From Chitinophaga dinghuensis (GTDB lineage: Bacteria > Bacteroidota > Bacteroidia > Chitinophagales > Chitinophagaceae), in assembly GCF_003259435.1 (NCBI RefSeq), contig NZ_QLMA01000009.1, forward strand, positions 67,313-131,312: a stretch of 64,000 bases of DNA, written 5' to 3'. Below the pieces are notes generated by a model. That model saw nothing but the letters and a program-made list of their open reading frames with translations. It made no database searches and was not told the DNA's origin. Below are positions 18,865 through 27,184 of this stretch, one piece after another. Position 1 is the stretch's first letter, and the number at the start of each line of letters is the position of its first letter. A program made the position numbers and the translations under genes.

Positions 18865-20406
18865 ATGGCACTACCTAAAGATCCTCGGCAGAAGATGATC
18901 AACATCATGTACCTGGTCTTGACGGCCATGCTGGCGTTGAACGTATCTGCTGAAATATTGAACGCATTTAGTATCGTTAATAACTCTATCAATACTTCCA
19001 ATGGCTCCATCACCGAGAAAAACAATGTGGTGTATGATCAGTTTACGAAGCAAATGGAGAAAGATGCTGCCAAAGTAGGCCCTTACAAGGAGAAAGCCGA
19101 AAAAGTAAAAGCAGTATCTAAAGAAGCATTCGATTACATCGAAGGCCTGAAAAAAACAATCATCACTGAAGCCGGCGGTCTCGACGAAGCAGGTGATATC
19201 AAAGGGAAAAGCGATCTGGATGCAGCTACCCGCGTAATGGAAAATAACAAGAAAGGTCCTGAACTGGAAGCAAAACTGACTGCTCTCCGTTCTCAGCTCC
19301 TGAGCTTTGTTACGCCTGCTGATAAAGCAAGCTTCGAAAAAACATTACCACTGAGAATTGAAGTAGGTAAATCTACCGGTCATGATGCTGAAACCAAAAA
19401 GACCTGGACTACCTATCACTTCAACATGGTACCTGTAGTTGCTGCTGTAACCATCCTCAGCAAATTCCAGAACGATATCAAAAACTCTGAAGCTGCAATC
19501 ATCGATAATCTGTTCAAACAGATCAGCGAGAAAGATTTCAAATTCGACAAAATCAGACCATTCGTATCTCTGAATTCCAAAAACCTGATGGAAGGCCAGG
19601 AACTGACTGCTCAAATCGCAGTTGGCGCCTACAGTTCTACTGTAAATCCTGCTATCACTGTTAACGGTCAATCCATTGAAGCGAAAGAAGGTCTGGGTAC
19701 ATACAAAATCACTGCAAGCGGTATTGGTGAAAAAACCATCTCTGGTTCTGTTACCCTTCCTGCTCCTGACGGTGGTCAGCCACAACAGTTCTCCTTCAGC
19801 GAATCTTATAATGTAGGCGCTTCTGCAACCTCCATTTCTGCTGATAAAATGAACGTACTGTACATTGGCGTACAAAACCCAATCTCTATCACTGCTGCAG
19901 GCGTTCCTGCGGAAGCGGTTTCTGCTTCCCTCGCTGGTGGCGGTAGCATTACCAAAAAAGGCGCTGGTAGCTATATCGTTAGCGTTTCCTCTCCTGGTAC
20001 TGCTGTTATCAATGTGGTAGCTAACATGGGTGGTAAAACGATGAGCCTGGGTAAAAAGGAATTCCGCGTAAAACGTGTTCCAGATCCTAGTCTGCAGGTA
20101 GGTACCTACAAAGGCGGTAGCGTAAAAGCTGCTGAATTCAAAAACCAGCAAGGTCTCCGCGCTGTATTGGAAGACTTCGAATTCGAAGGCGTTAAATACG
20201 ATGTAGTGAGCTACCGCGTTGGTATCGAATCAAGAGGTAAAGAATACCAGGAAGGTGATGCTTCATCCCCTTACTTCCCTTCTAACCTCACTGGATCTAT
20301 CCGTGCACTGCGTCCAGGCGATATCGTTCATATCGAGAACGTGAAAGTAAAAGGTCCGGACGGCGTTGTTCGTTCTATGCCTAGCACTATGTATAAATTA
20401 AACTAA
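18865..20406 (+). CDS. gldM: Gliding motility / T9SS motor protein GldM
   Basis: 513 residues, the usual length. It begins MALPKDPRQKMINIMYLVLT with a single N-terminal membrane helix (about 12-30), then a helical domain and several beta-sandwich domains in the periplasm (for example FVSLNSKNLMEGQELTAQI and the C-terminal YRVGIESRGKEYQEG). GldM passes the torque of the GldL motor across the periplasm to the GldK/GldN ring. It lies between gldL (52 bases) and gldN (21 bases). Confidence 0.95.
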   Translation: MALPKDPRQKMINIMYLVLTAMLALNVSAEILNAFSIVNNSINTSNGSITEKNNVVYDQFTKQMEKDAAKVGPYKEKAEKVKAVSKEAFDYIEGLKKTIITEAGGLDEAGDIKGKSDLDAATRVMENNKKGPELEAKLTALRSQLLSFVTPADKASFEKTLPLRIEVGKSTGHDAETKKTWTTYHFNMVPVVAAVTILSKFQNDIKNSEAAIIDNLFKQISEKDFKFDKIRPFVSLNSKNLMEGQELTAQIAVGAYSSTVNPAITVNGQSIEAKEGLGTYKITASGIGEKTISGSVTLPAPDGGQPQQFSFSESYNVGASATSISADKMNVLYIGVQNPISITAAGVPAEAVSASLAGGGSITKKGAGSYIVSVSSPGTAVINVVANMGGKTMSLGKKEFRVKRVPDPSLQVGTYKGGSVKAAEFKNQQGLRAVLEDFEFEGVKYDVVSYRVGIESRGKEYQEGDASSPYFPSNLTGSIRALRPGDIVHIENVKVKGPDGVVRSMPSTMYKLN

Positions 20407-20427
20407 CGGATTATTAATTGCTGAAAT

Positions 20428-21441
20428 ATGCGAGCAGTAATGTTAAACAGAATTGGTTGGTGCACTATGTTGCTGGTAATGCTGGCAACTGCTGCTGAAG
20501 CGCAACGCCGCGGTGGTACTACACGCCGCAGAACCGCTACCCAGCGCAATGCTCAACAGGACCCCAACGCACCGGTGGTAAATCCTGCAACAGGTAATGC
20601 TGTTGCCACTCCTCCGGCAGCTCCGCCAACGGTGACTGCTGCCCCGGTTGATACGCCGCGTAAATCGCTCCGTATTGATGGTGTGGTAGAAAGGAACCTT
20701 GCCAGAGAACGCGCACCTATCGTCTACGATTACATCCGCGAGGATGACAGATTTTGGGAAAAACGCGTTTGGCAGATCATCGATGTAAGGGAGAAAATTA
20801 ACCTGCCTTTCCAATACAACGTGGAAGATGAAGCAGGTACTAACCAACTGTTCATCAACATCCTGCTCAACGCAATTAAGAATAAGGAAGTAGAAGCCTT
20901 TAGTCCTATCGACGACCGCTTTACTACCGTTATGCCTTATGACGAAATTCAAAAGAAAATTACAGGTGAAGAAAAACAGGTACGTTCCATCGACCCTGTT
21001 ACCGGCGAAGAAAAACTGGTAACCACCCGTGATGACTTTGATCCTTCTACCATCAGGCAGTATAAAATCAAAGAAGTATGGGTATTCGATAAAGAAGCCT
21101 CTGCCCTGAAAGTACGCATACTCGGTATCGCTCCTCTCATGGCTCGTATGAACGACGATGGTTCCTACCGCGCTTCTATCCCGCTGTTCTGGGTTTATTA
21201 CCCTGATATGCGCCCGGTACTGGCTAAGTATGATGTGTACAACCAAAATAACGACGCATCTACTATCAGCTGGGAAGACCTCTTCGAAATGCGCTTCTTC
21301 GGTAGCTATATTGTGAAAGAAAACAATACCTACAACCGCGAGATCAAAGATTACATCAAAGATGGCGTAATGCGTCTCCTGGAAGGTCAAGCTATCAAAG
21401 ATCGTATCTTCAACAAAGAACAGGATCTCTGGGAATACTAA
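20428..21441 (+). CDS. gldN: Gliding motility / T9SS protein GldN
   Basis: 337 residues with a signal peptide (about 1-25, ending TAAEAQ). A low-complexity Arg/Thr/Pro/Ala linker (about 26-90) precedes the conserved domain, which includes DRFWEKRVWQIIDVREKIN, WVFDKEASALKVRILGIAP and YNREIKDYIKDGVMRLLEGQ. GldN binds GldK in the periplasmic ring complex of the type IX secretion system. It is last in the operon and ends at a strong terminator. Confidence 0.95.
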   Translation: MRAVMLNRIGWCTMLLVMLATAAEAQRRGGTTRRRTATQRNAQQDPNAPVVNPATGNAVATPPAAPPTVTAAPVDTPRKSLRIDGVVERNLARERAPIVYDYIREDDRFWEKRVWQIIDVREKINLPFQYNVEDEAGTNQLFINILLNAIKNKEVEAFSPIDDRFTTVMPYDEIQKKITGEEKQVRSIDPVTGEEKLVTTRDDFDPSTIRQYKIKEVWVFDKEASALKVRILGIAPLMARMNDDGSYRASIPLFWVYYPDMRPVLAKYDVYNQNNDASTISWEDLFEMRFFGSYIVKENNTYNREIKDYIKDGVMRLLEGQAIKDRIFNKEQDLWEY

Positions 21442-21468
21442 TCAGCTACATCTAACCTGATCATACAG

Positions 21469-21505
21469 AAAAGGCAATCAGTTCAAACTGATTGCCTTTT
21501 CTTTT
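21469..21505 (+). terminator. Intrinsic terminator of the gldKLMN operon
   Basis: AAAAGGCAATCAGTT and AACTGATTGCCTTTT form a near-perfect long stem followed by CTTTTAT, 27 bases after the gldN stop. Confidence 0.92.
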
Positions 21506-21506
21506 A

Positions 21507-21514
21507 TAGCTTTG
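21507..21514 (+). promoter_or_regulatory. Candidate -7 element (TAGCTTTG) for the DinB-family gene
   Basis: TAGCTTTG matches TAnnTTTG and lies 18 bases upstream of the ATG at 21533, immediately after the gldN terminator. The leader would be very short. Confidence 0.4.
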
Positions 21515-21532
21515 CTGAAAACTGATTGTCCA

Positions 21533-22126
21533 ATGTCCCCCGTTAATTCCCAACAGCTGCTGCAACAGCTTAAAAATCAGGTGGAAGACATTCGCCTGAA
21601 AGCGATCTCCCGCTTCAATGGCAAGTCCGATCAGGTATTGCTCCAATCCCCAACCCCTGGCAGCTGGAGCGCCATTCAATGCCTGGAACACCTGAATACT
21701 TTCGGTACCTATTATTTGCCCACACTAGGAAAAACAATTGAACAGGCTGTAATAAAAGGTTCCCACCCAAAGTCATCCTTTCATAGCGGTATTATTGGCG
21801 GCTGGTTTACCCGTTTGATGGCGCCTCCCGCCAATGGTCGTTCCCAATCCAAAATGAAAGCGCCGAAGGGCCACAGACCCGCGTCTCAACTAAATGTCAA
21901 TAAAGTATTAAAGGAGTTTATAAGCCAACAGGAAGAGATGGAAAGTTTGCTAGTGGCAGCTTCCCGGATTGACCTGGAAAAGGTAAAAGTACCGCTTACC
22001 CTTTCCAGATGGATTCGTATTTCTGTAGGTGATACATTTGGATTTTTGATTGCTCACACCAGAAGACATATACTGCAGGCAGAAAAGGCAATTGCAGCCG
22101 CAGAAGGCGTACCTGTTACGAACTAA
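21533..22126 (+). CDS. DinB superfamily protein
   Basis: 197 residues from the ATG at 21533. The four-helix DinB/YfiT pattern is visible: QLLQQLKNQVEDIRLKAI, then SWSAIQCLEHLNTFG with a metal-ligand His, and the C-terminal GFLIAHTRRHILQAEKAI with two further His. Family members are small metalloenzymes, some of them thiol-dependent transferases; the substrate cannot be told. It is cytosolic and monocistronic. Its TAA stop overlaps the stop of convergent uvrC on the other strand (CTAA at 22123-22126). Confidence 0.85.
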   Translation: MSPVNSQQLLQQLKNQVEDIRLKAISRFNGKSDQVLLQSPTPGSWSAIQCLEHLNTFGTYYLPTLGKTIEQAVIKGSHPKSSFHSGIIGGWFTRLMAPPANGRSQSKMKAPKGHRPASQLNVNKVLKEFISQQEEMESLLVAASRIDLEKVKVPLTLSRWIRISVGDTFGFLIAHTRRHILQAEKAIAAAEGVPVTN

Positions 22127-23943
22127 GCCTTTGCTTCGCCGCTGCCATGAAAATGTTCCCAGACCAGTTTGGCCTTGGAAGCGCCTACTTCCTGCGTTAG
22201 CTCGTCCATGGAAAGCAACTTTACCTTGTTTACAGAACGGAAGGTCTTTAATAACTGAGTGGCAGTCGTCTCCCCTATCCCCTTTATACTCTCCAGTTCA
22301 TTCTTAAATGTGCCTTTAGAACGCTTATTACGATGGAAAGTAATACCGAACCGGTGTACCTCATCACGAACACGACGAATCAGTTTCAGGCTCTCGCTGT
22401 TGAATGGCAATTTGATACTTTGGGAGTCGCCAGGGAAGAAGATTTCCTCTTCATTCTTTGCGAGGCCTACAACAGTCATACTGCCAATCAGATTCAGTTC
22501 CCGGATGCTCTCCATGGCGGAACCCAATTGTCCTTTACCACCATCTATAATCACCAGTTGTGGTAGCGGTTGTCCTTCCGCCAATAAACGGCTGTATCGA
22601 CGATGTACCACTTCCTTCATAGAGGCAAAGTCGTTGATACCTTCTACTGTTTTGATATTGAAGTGTCGGTAGTCCTTTTTAGAGGCAACGCCATCCTTGA
22701 ATACTACGCAGGCAGATACCGGATAAGCGCCCTGGAAGTTGGAGTTATCGAAGCATTCAATATGCTCCGGCAATACCGGTAATTCCAGATCGGCCTGCAA
22801 CTGATAGAGGACCTGCTTTCTCTCCATATCGCTTTTGCCTTCCAGATGCAGGATTTTCTTGCGGTAAAGTTCTTCTTTGAAGTAATTCACATTCTTCTCA
22901 GAAAGCTCCAGCAATTTCTTCTTATCGCCACTTTTCGGAACGGTAATCGTGACGTTGCTTTCTGGGTATTCTATGGGAATAGGAACGATGATCTCGTTAT
23001 TAATACTTTTGAAGACATCCCTCAGATATGCAATGGCATAGGTCAGTACTTCCTCTTCTCCTTCCTCCAGTTTTTTCTCCAGGGTAACCGTCTTGGTATC
23101 GGCAATGGTGCCGTTCAGGATACGCAGATAATTTACGTAAGCATGGTTGCCCTCGCTGATAATAGAAAAGACATCCATATTACCCAAGCGGGTATTTACA
23201 ATGGTGGATTTGGCGGAATAGGCACGCAGACTTTCAATTTTTTTCCGCATGATTTCCGCTTTCTCGAATTCCATATCAGTGGCATATACCATCATTTCCT
23301 CTTTAAAAAGATTGATCACCGGGGAGAGATTACCCTTCAGGATATTCTTTACCTGTTGCAGATTAGCGCGGTAATCGTCTTCTGTTTGAAGACCTTCGCA
23401 GGGGCCTTTACAGTTACCCAGGTGATATTCCAGGCAAACCTTGAATTTACCCTTTCGTATATTCTGTTCCGTTAGATTCAAATTACAGGTACGAAGTGGG
23501 ATATTGTATTTGATGACTTCCAATATTTCCCTTACTCTGCCTACCGAGGTAAATGGCCCCAGGTATTCGCTGCCATCCTTGATTACATTTCTTGTAAGGA
23601 ATACGCGGGGGAAGGCTTCATGTTTAATGACAATATAAGGGTAGGTTTTGTCATCCTTCAGGTTAATGTTGTATTTCGGCTGGAATTGCTTGATAAGGGA
23701 GTTTTCCAGGAGAAATGCATCCTGTTCGGAATCCACAATGGTGAACTCGATATGATGGATCTGCTCAACGAGTTTCCTCGTTTTATAGTTGTCGTGATTT
23801 TTGACGAAGTAGGAGCTCACTCTTTTACGGAGACTTTTCGCCTTACCCACATAGAGCAGTGTTCCTTGTGTATCGTAGTATTTGTAAATACCTGCTTCTA
23901 CAGGTATTGTATGTGAAATATTCTGAAATTCTGCCCCAGTCAT
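22123..23943 (-). CDS. uvrC: Excinuclease ABC subunit C
   Basis: 606 residues, normal length. The GIY-YIG nuclease domain is at about 15-95 (AGIYKYYDTQGTLLYVGKAK). A UvrB-binding segment with EFEKAEIMRKKIESL lies near 210-230. The RNase H-like second nuclease domain holds IECFDNSNFQGAYPVSACVV and IDGGKGQL, and a C-terminal helix-hairpin-helix follows (SIKGIGETTATQLLKTF). UvrC makes both incisions around bulky DNA lesions in nucleotide excision repair. It starts 2 bases after the stop of the small lipoprotein gene, so they form one transcript. Confidence 0.97.
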   Translation of the reverse strand: MTGAEFQNISHTIPVEAGIYKYYDTQGTLLYVGKAKSLRKRVSSYFVKNHDNYKTRKLVEQIHHIEFTIVDSEQDAFLLENSLIKQFQPKYNINLKDDKTYPYIVIKHEAFPRVFLTRNVIKDGSEYLGPFTSVGRVREILEVIKYNIPLRTCNLNLTEQNIRKGKFKVCLEYHLGNCKGPCEGLQTEDDYRANLQQVKNILKGNLSPVINLFKEEMMVYATDMEFEKAEIMRKKIESLRAYSAKSTIVNTRLGNMDVFSIISEGNHAYVNYLRILNGTIADTKTVTLEKKLEEGEEEVLTYAIAYLRDVFKSINNEIIVPIPIEYPESNVTITVPKSGDKKKLLELSEKNVNYFKEELYRKKILHLEGKSDMERKQVLYQLQADLELPVLPEHIECFDNSNFQGAYPVSACVVFKDGVASKKDYRHFNIKTVEGINDFASMKEVVHRRYSRLLAEGQPLPQLVIIDGGKGQLGSAMESIRELNLIGSMTVVGLAKNEEEIFFPGDSQSIKLPFNSESLKLIRRVRDEVHRFGITFHRNKRSKGTFKNELESIKGIGETTATQLLKTFRSVNKVKLLSMDELTQEVGASKAKLVWEHFHGSGEAKA

Positions 23944-23945
23944 AA

Positions 23946-24530
23946 TTACAGCTGATTTTTAGCAATTGGTTTTACAGTTATTTCCAGTTCTTTCGGGGAA
24001 AGAAAAGCAATTTTCTGATAGGTGTTGATCATGACGGATTTACCTCGTTGATAAACCAGGTGCTGGCGGTATTCGTACACCATATTGGAGGTATAGGAAT
24101 GCACAGAGACTTGCTGAATGACTCCATTTTTATCGAGATCCATGGTGATTTCTTCCGGGTTGGTTTGTTGTCCTCTCGATTTATAGATGACTGATTTTCT
24201 GCCGGAGAATGGGTCTGTCAGACTGGTAGTATCGTATTCATCCCGGAGGGATGGTTTGTTTAGGTCAACATCTATGAAAGGTTTCATCAGGTGCTGGATG
24301 ACTGCCGTATCGCTGCTGTTAAAGGTGTTTTTTTCACTTTTACCGTTTAGTAATACTGTTTTTTCCATGTCGAGGCTTGCCTGGGAGAGTTGTTTTTCTT
24401 CCGTTTTGAAATAGCCTGGCAGGTTGATGAATTTATCCTGTGAAGATGATTTCGTTTTGTCTGGCTGAATATTGCAGGCACTGATGCCAAACAATAACGC
24501 CAATATGATGATGGAAGGGTGGTTCTTCAT
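23946..24530 (-). CDS. Hypothetical lipoprotein upstream of uvrC
   Basis: 194 residues with a lipoprotein signal (MKNHPSIIILALLFGISAC), so it is membrane-anchored. The rest has no domain I recognise; it is mixed alpha/beta, with lines such as SVIYKSRGQQTNPEEITMDL and a C-terminal LSPKELEITVKPI. It is read through into uvrC with a 2-base gap. That gap is probably just economical packing, because UvrC is cytosolic. Coding character is good, function unknown. Confidence 0.78.
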   Translation of the reverse strand: MKNHPSIIILALLFGISACNIQPDKTKSSSQDKFINLPGYFKTEEKQLSQASLDMEKTVLLNGKSEKNTFNSSDTAVIQHLMKPFIDVDLNKPSLRDEYDTTSLTDPFSGRKSVIYKSRGQQTNPEEITMDLDKNGVIQQVSVHSYTSNMVYEYRQHLVYQRGKSVMINTYQKIAFLSPKELEITVKPIAKNQL

Positions 24531-24558
24531 ACTGCAAAATTACTACTTAAAAGGGCAT

Positions 24559-24585
24559 AAAAAATGCGCCGTAAAAACGGCGCAT
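24559..24585 (-). terminator. Second, orphan minus-strand terminator
   Basis: ATGCGCCGT and ACGGCGCAT form a 9-bp GC-rich stem with a 4-base loop. On the minus strand it is followed by a T-run and then the lipoprotein gene. Since gpmI already has its own terminator upstream, the transcript ended here is unexplained. Confidence 0.8.
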
Positions 24586-24764
24586 CGATGCATGAGCAAA
24601 TCTGTCGAGAGCACTAAAAATATGAATATCAGTCGTTTCGACTGAACAAAAGTCAGTTTGGTGATTGTTAAACGTCAGTAGGCATGCAAATGTTACAGGG
24701 TCTCTGAAAAAAGTTATGTAATTATCTAGTACCATGTAATGCTGGCCTGCACTGGGATTTAACA

Positions 24765-24798
24765 AAAAAGGCTGTCACAAATTTATGCGACAACCTTT
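24765..24798 (-). terminator. Intrinsic terminator of gpmI
   Basis: On the minus strand GGTTGTCGCA pairs with TGTGACAGCC (10 bp with two G-T pairs) and is followed by TTTTTT, 25 bases after the gpmI stop. Confidence 0.88.
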
Positions 24799-24823
24799 AA
24801 TTATTTAGATTTTTTCTGAATTA

Positions 24824-26347
24824 TTACACCAATAAATTACCTGTCATTTCATTTGGAACAGATAAACCCATGAAATGTAAGATAGTAGGGGCTATATCGC
24901 CGAGCTTACCGTCTTTTACTTTTCCCTGGAAGTCTTTATTTATGATGAAGAACGGTACCAGGTTCAAAGTATGTGCAGTATTGGGAGAACCATCACTATT
25001 TACCATGAAATCAGCGTTTCCGTGGTCCGCGGTGAGGAAAACAGTATAGTCGTTCGCAAGAGCGGCATTCACCACTCTTTCTACGCAATGATCTACGGTT
25101 TCCACTGCTTTTACTGCTGCGGAGAATATGCCGGTATGGCCCACCATGTCTGCATTGGCAAAGTTCAGTGCGATGAAGTCTATAGATTTGCTTTCAATTT
25201 CAGGAATGATAGCATCTGTCACTTCATGGGCACTCATTTCTGGTTGCAGGTCATAGGTAGCTACTTTTGGAGAAGGAATGACGATTCTTTTTTCGCCATC
25301 GAATTCTTTTTCGCGACCACCGGAGAAGAAGAAAGATACGTGTGGGTATTTCTCGGTCTCGGCTATACGAATTTGTTTCAGGCCATTGTTGAAAATCACT
25401 TCTCCCAAAGTCATGTTCAGGTTATCGGTTTCGAAGATAACGTGTACATTTTTGAAAGTTTTGTCGTACTCCGTCATGGTGGTGTAGTAGAGCGACAGCG
25501 GTTTCATGCCGAATTCAGGGAATTCCTGTTGGGTCAGTACCTGCGTGATTTCGCGGCAGCGGTCTGTACGGAAATTGAAGCAGAGTACTGCATCATTTTC
25601 CTGGATGGTAGCCAGCGGCTGTCCGTCGGTATCGGTTACGATAACCGGTTTAATAAATTCATCTGTAACGCCTTCTGCGTAAGACGCTTTTATGGCAGCA
25701 ATCGGGTCCTGGGTTGGCGTACCGACGCCATTAACAAGTGCATCATATGCGAGCTTAACGCGTTCCCAGCGTTTATCGCGGTCCATAGCGTAGTAGCGGC
25801 CGGTGATGGAAGCGATTTTACCGCCGGATGTTTGCAGATGTGCAGACAGCTCTTCGATAAAACCCAGTCCACTTTTAGGATCGGTATCCCGACCATCTGT
25901 GAACGCGTGTATAAATAATTTGGTTACACCGTGCTGGCTGGCTAAGGTAGTCAGCTCCTTGAGGTGATTGATATGAGAGTGTACTCCCCCATCGCTCACG
26001 AGACCTATCAGGTGTAATGCTTTATCGTTATTTTTTGCGTGTGCGAAAGTATCCAGCAATACCTGGTTTTTTGCCAGTTCGTTATCACGTACGGCTATGT
26101 TGATACGTAATAGTTCCTGGTACACAATACGGCCTGCGCCGATATTAAGGTGTCCTACTTCAGAGTTACCCATTTGCCCGTCCGGAAGACCTACCTGTTC
26201 GCCGCAGGTCACGAGGTTACTATGTGGGTATTTGTTGTATAAGCTGCTAACAAAAGGTGTTTTAGCCTGTGCAATGGCATCTGCAGAAGGTACTTTCCCT
26301 TCTCCCCATCCATCCATAATTACCAGAATGGCTCTTTTCTTTTCCAT
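24824..26347 (-). CDS. gpmI: 2,3-bisphosphoglycerate-independent phosphoglycerate mutase
   Basis: 507 residues from the ATG at 26345-26347; a TTG two codons earlier is a less likely start. It shows the iPGM pattern: AILVIMDGWGEG at the N-terminus (metal Asp), GNSEVGHLNIGAGR with the catalytic Ser, FIHAFTDGRDTDPKSG in the phosphotransferase insert, and TADHGNADFM and NTAHTLNLVPF near the end. It interconverts 3- and 2-phosphoglycerate in glycolysis and gluconeogenesis in the cytosol, using two Mn ions. It is monocistronic and ends at its own terminator. Confidence 0.97.
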   Translation of the reverse strand: MEKKRAILVIMDGWGEGKVPSADAIAQAKTPFVSSLYNKYPHSNLVTCGEQVGLPDGQMGNSEVGHLNIGAGRIVYQELLRINIAVRDNELAKNQVLLDTFAHAKNNDKALHLIGLVSDGGVHSHINHLKELTTLASQHGVTKLFIHAFTDGRDTDPKSGLGFIEELSAHLQTSGGKIASITGRYYAMDRDKRWERVKLAYDALVNGVGTPTQDPIAAIKASYAEGVTDEFIKPVIVTDTDGQPLATIQENDAVLCFNFRTDRCREITQVLTQQEFPEFGMKPLSLYYTTMTEYDKTFKNVHVIFETDNLNMTLGEVIFNNGLKQIRIAETEKYPHVSFFFSGGREKEFDGEKRIVIPSPKVATYDLQPEMSAHEVTDAIIPEIESKSIDFIALNFANADMVGHTGIFSAAVKAVETVDHCVERVVNAALANDYTVFLTADHGNADFMVNSDGSPNTAHTLNLVPFFIINKDFQGKVKDGKLGDIAPTILHFMGLSVPNEMTGNLLV

Positions 26348-26668
26348 ATCCAATCCTTATTAAGGGTTATATTTTTTAAATTGTTCCGGAGGGTGAAAGT
26401 ACTCATAAAGCCGTGAAATACTTTCTAAATATTTTGACCTCCAATGAGTTTACAGGAATTTAATATCTGAGAAACGATGGAAGCTAGCTCTGGCGTAGTC
26501 TCTATGACATTTATACATTAATTTTTGAACGCATATTAACTTCTTCCTATAGTTTACCTATTCATTGCTACTACTATGATGGGATTTTGTTGAATTACAG
26601 TGCCTTTGGCATGCTTTTCGCTTTTAATTTGAGTTAGAAAAATCACATTTTTAATTAAATAACTGACA
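26348..26668. other. Divergent intergenic region gpmI / DUF4783
   Basis: This 321-base AT-rich gap must hold the promoters of both divergent genes. I see only partial -7 matches (for example TTAATTTG near 26623) and no open frame or strong structure. Confidence 0.4.
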
Positions 26669-27079
26669 ATGAAAAAGCTTTTGATTGTGCTGGGGATATT
26701 GTTGGGAGGAGTTATTTCAGCATTTACGCTGTCGGCAAGCTCATACGAAGTTACAGTTGCTGGACCATTTGAAGATGTTGTAGGAGCTATTAAACAGGGT
26801 GATGTTAACGGCTTATCCCGCTATCTGGATGCCAATGTGGAAATAAATATTTCCGGCAAATCCAGTTCCTATAGCAAGGCTCAGGCTGAGATTATTTTGA
26901 AGGATTTCTTCTCAAAGAACCAAGTAAAGTCATTTGAACTCGTGCACCAGGGTGGGGATGGTTCCCGCTTTGGGATTGGTAACCTGTCTACTGCAGGTGG
27001 CAATTACAGGTTGTCTTTTTTCCTCCAGAAAAAAGGCACCGGTATGGTGCTGAACGAGCTTCGTTTCGAGAACAAGTAA
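26669..27079 (+). CDS. Exported DUF4783 protein
   Basis: 136 residues with a signal peptide (MKKLLIVLGILLGGVISAF, cleavage near 22-25). The mature part has the NTF2/cystatin-like pattern of DUF4783: GAIKQGDVNGLSRYLDANVE, INISGKSSSYSKAQAEIIL, FFSKNQVKSFELVHQGG and YRLSFFLQKKGTGMVLNEL. The family is common in the Bacteroidota periplasm and its role is unknown. It ends at a strong terminator before nadC. Confidence 0.88.
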   Translation: MKKLLIVLGILLGGVISAFTLSASSYEVTVAGPFEDVVGAIKQGDVNGLSRYLDANVEINISGKSSSYSKAQAEIILKDFFSKNQVKSFELVHQGGDGSRFGIGNLSTAGGNYRLSFFLQKKGTGMVLNELRFENK

Positions 27080-27113
27080 AAGTGCGCTATATAAATTAGT
27101 TGAAAAACCCCGG

Positions 27114-27149
27114 GTGCCCCGCATTTTATTGCGGGGCACTTTTTATTTT
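27114..27149 (+). terminator. Intrinsic terminator after DUF4783 gene
   Basis: GTGCCCCGCA and TGCGGGGCAC form a perfect 10-bp GC-rich stem with a 6-base loop, followed by TTTTTATTTTT. Its T-run overlaps the nadC -7 element. Confidence 0.93.
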
Positions 27150-27151
27150 TG
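27144..27151 (+). promoter_or_regulatory. Candidate -7 element (TATTTTTG) for nadC
   Basis: TATTTTTG matches TAnnTTTG 33 bases upstream of the nadC ATG and sits inside the T-run of the preceding terminator, so the two units are separated with almost no spacer. Confidence 0.45.
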
Positions 27152-27184
27152 CGAAGCTCTCTGAGCAATCCAAACACAACGCTT

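Larger units (their letters stand above)
24531..24823. other. Gap between gpmI and the uvrC operon with two minus-strand terminators
   Basis: The gap holds the gpmI terminator (24765-24798), a small 7-bp hairpin (TCAGTCG at 24629-24635 with CGACTGA at 24639-24645) and a second minus-strand terminator (24559-24585). A 72-codon minus-strand open frame here has no coding character. See the finding on a possible small RNA. Confidence 0.6.

Noticed and set aside
19345-20151. Long antisense frame (268 codons) inside gldM.
   Set aside because: It is the mirror of a strongly coding gene with biased codon use; the protein has no family features. The same applies to the long antisense frames in gldN, gpmI, the deoxyhypusine-synthase-like gene, ftsH and the SusC/SusD genes.
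24547-24765. 72-codon minus-strand open frame between gpmI and the lipoprotein gene.
   Set aside because: It has no recognisable domain, spans two hairpins and ends inside the terminator; composition looks non-coding.
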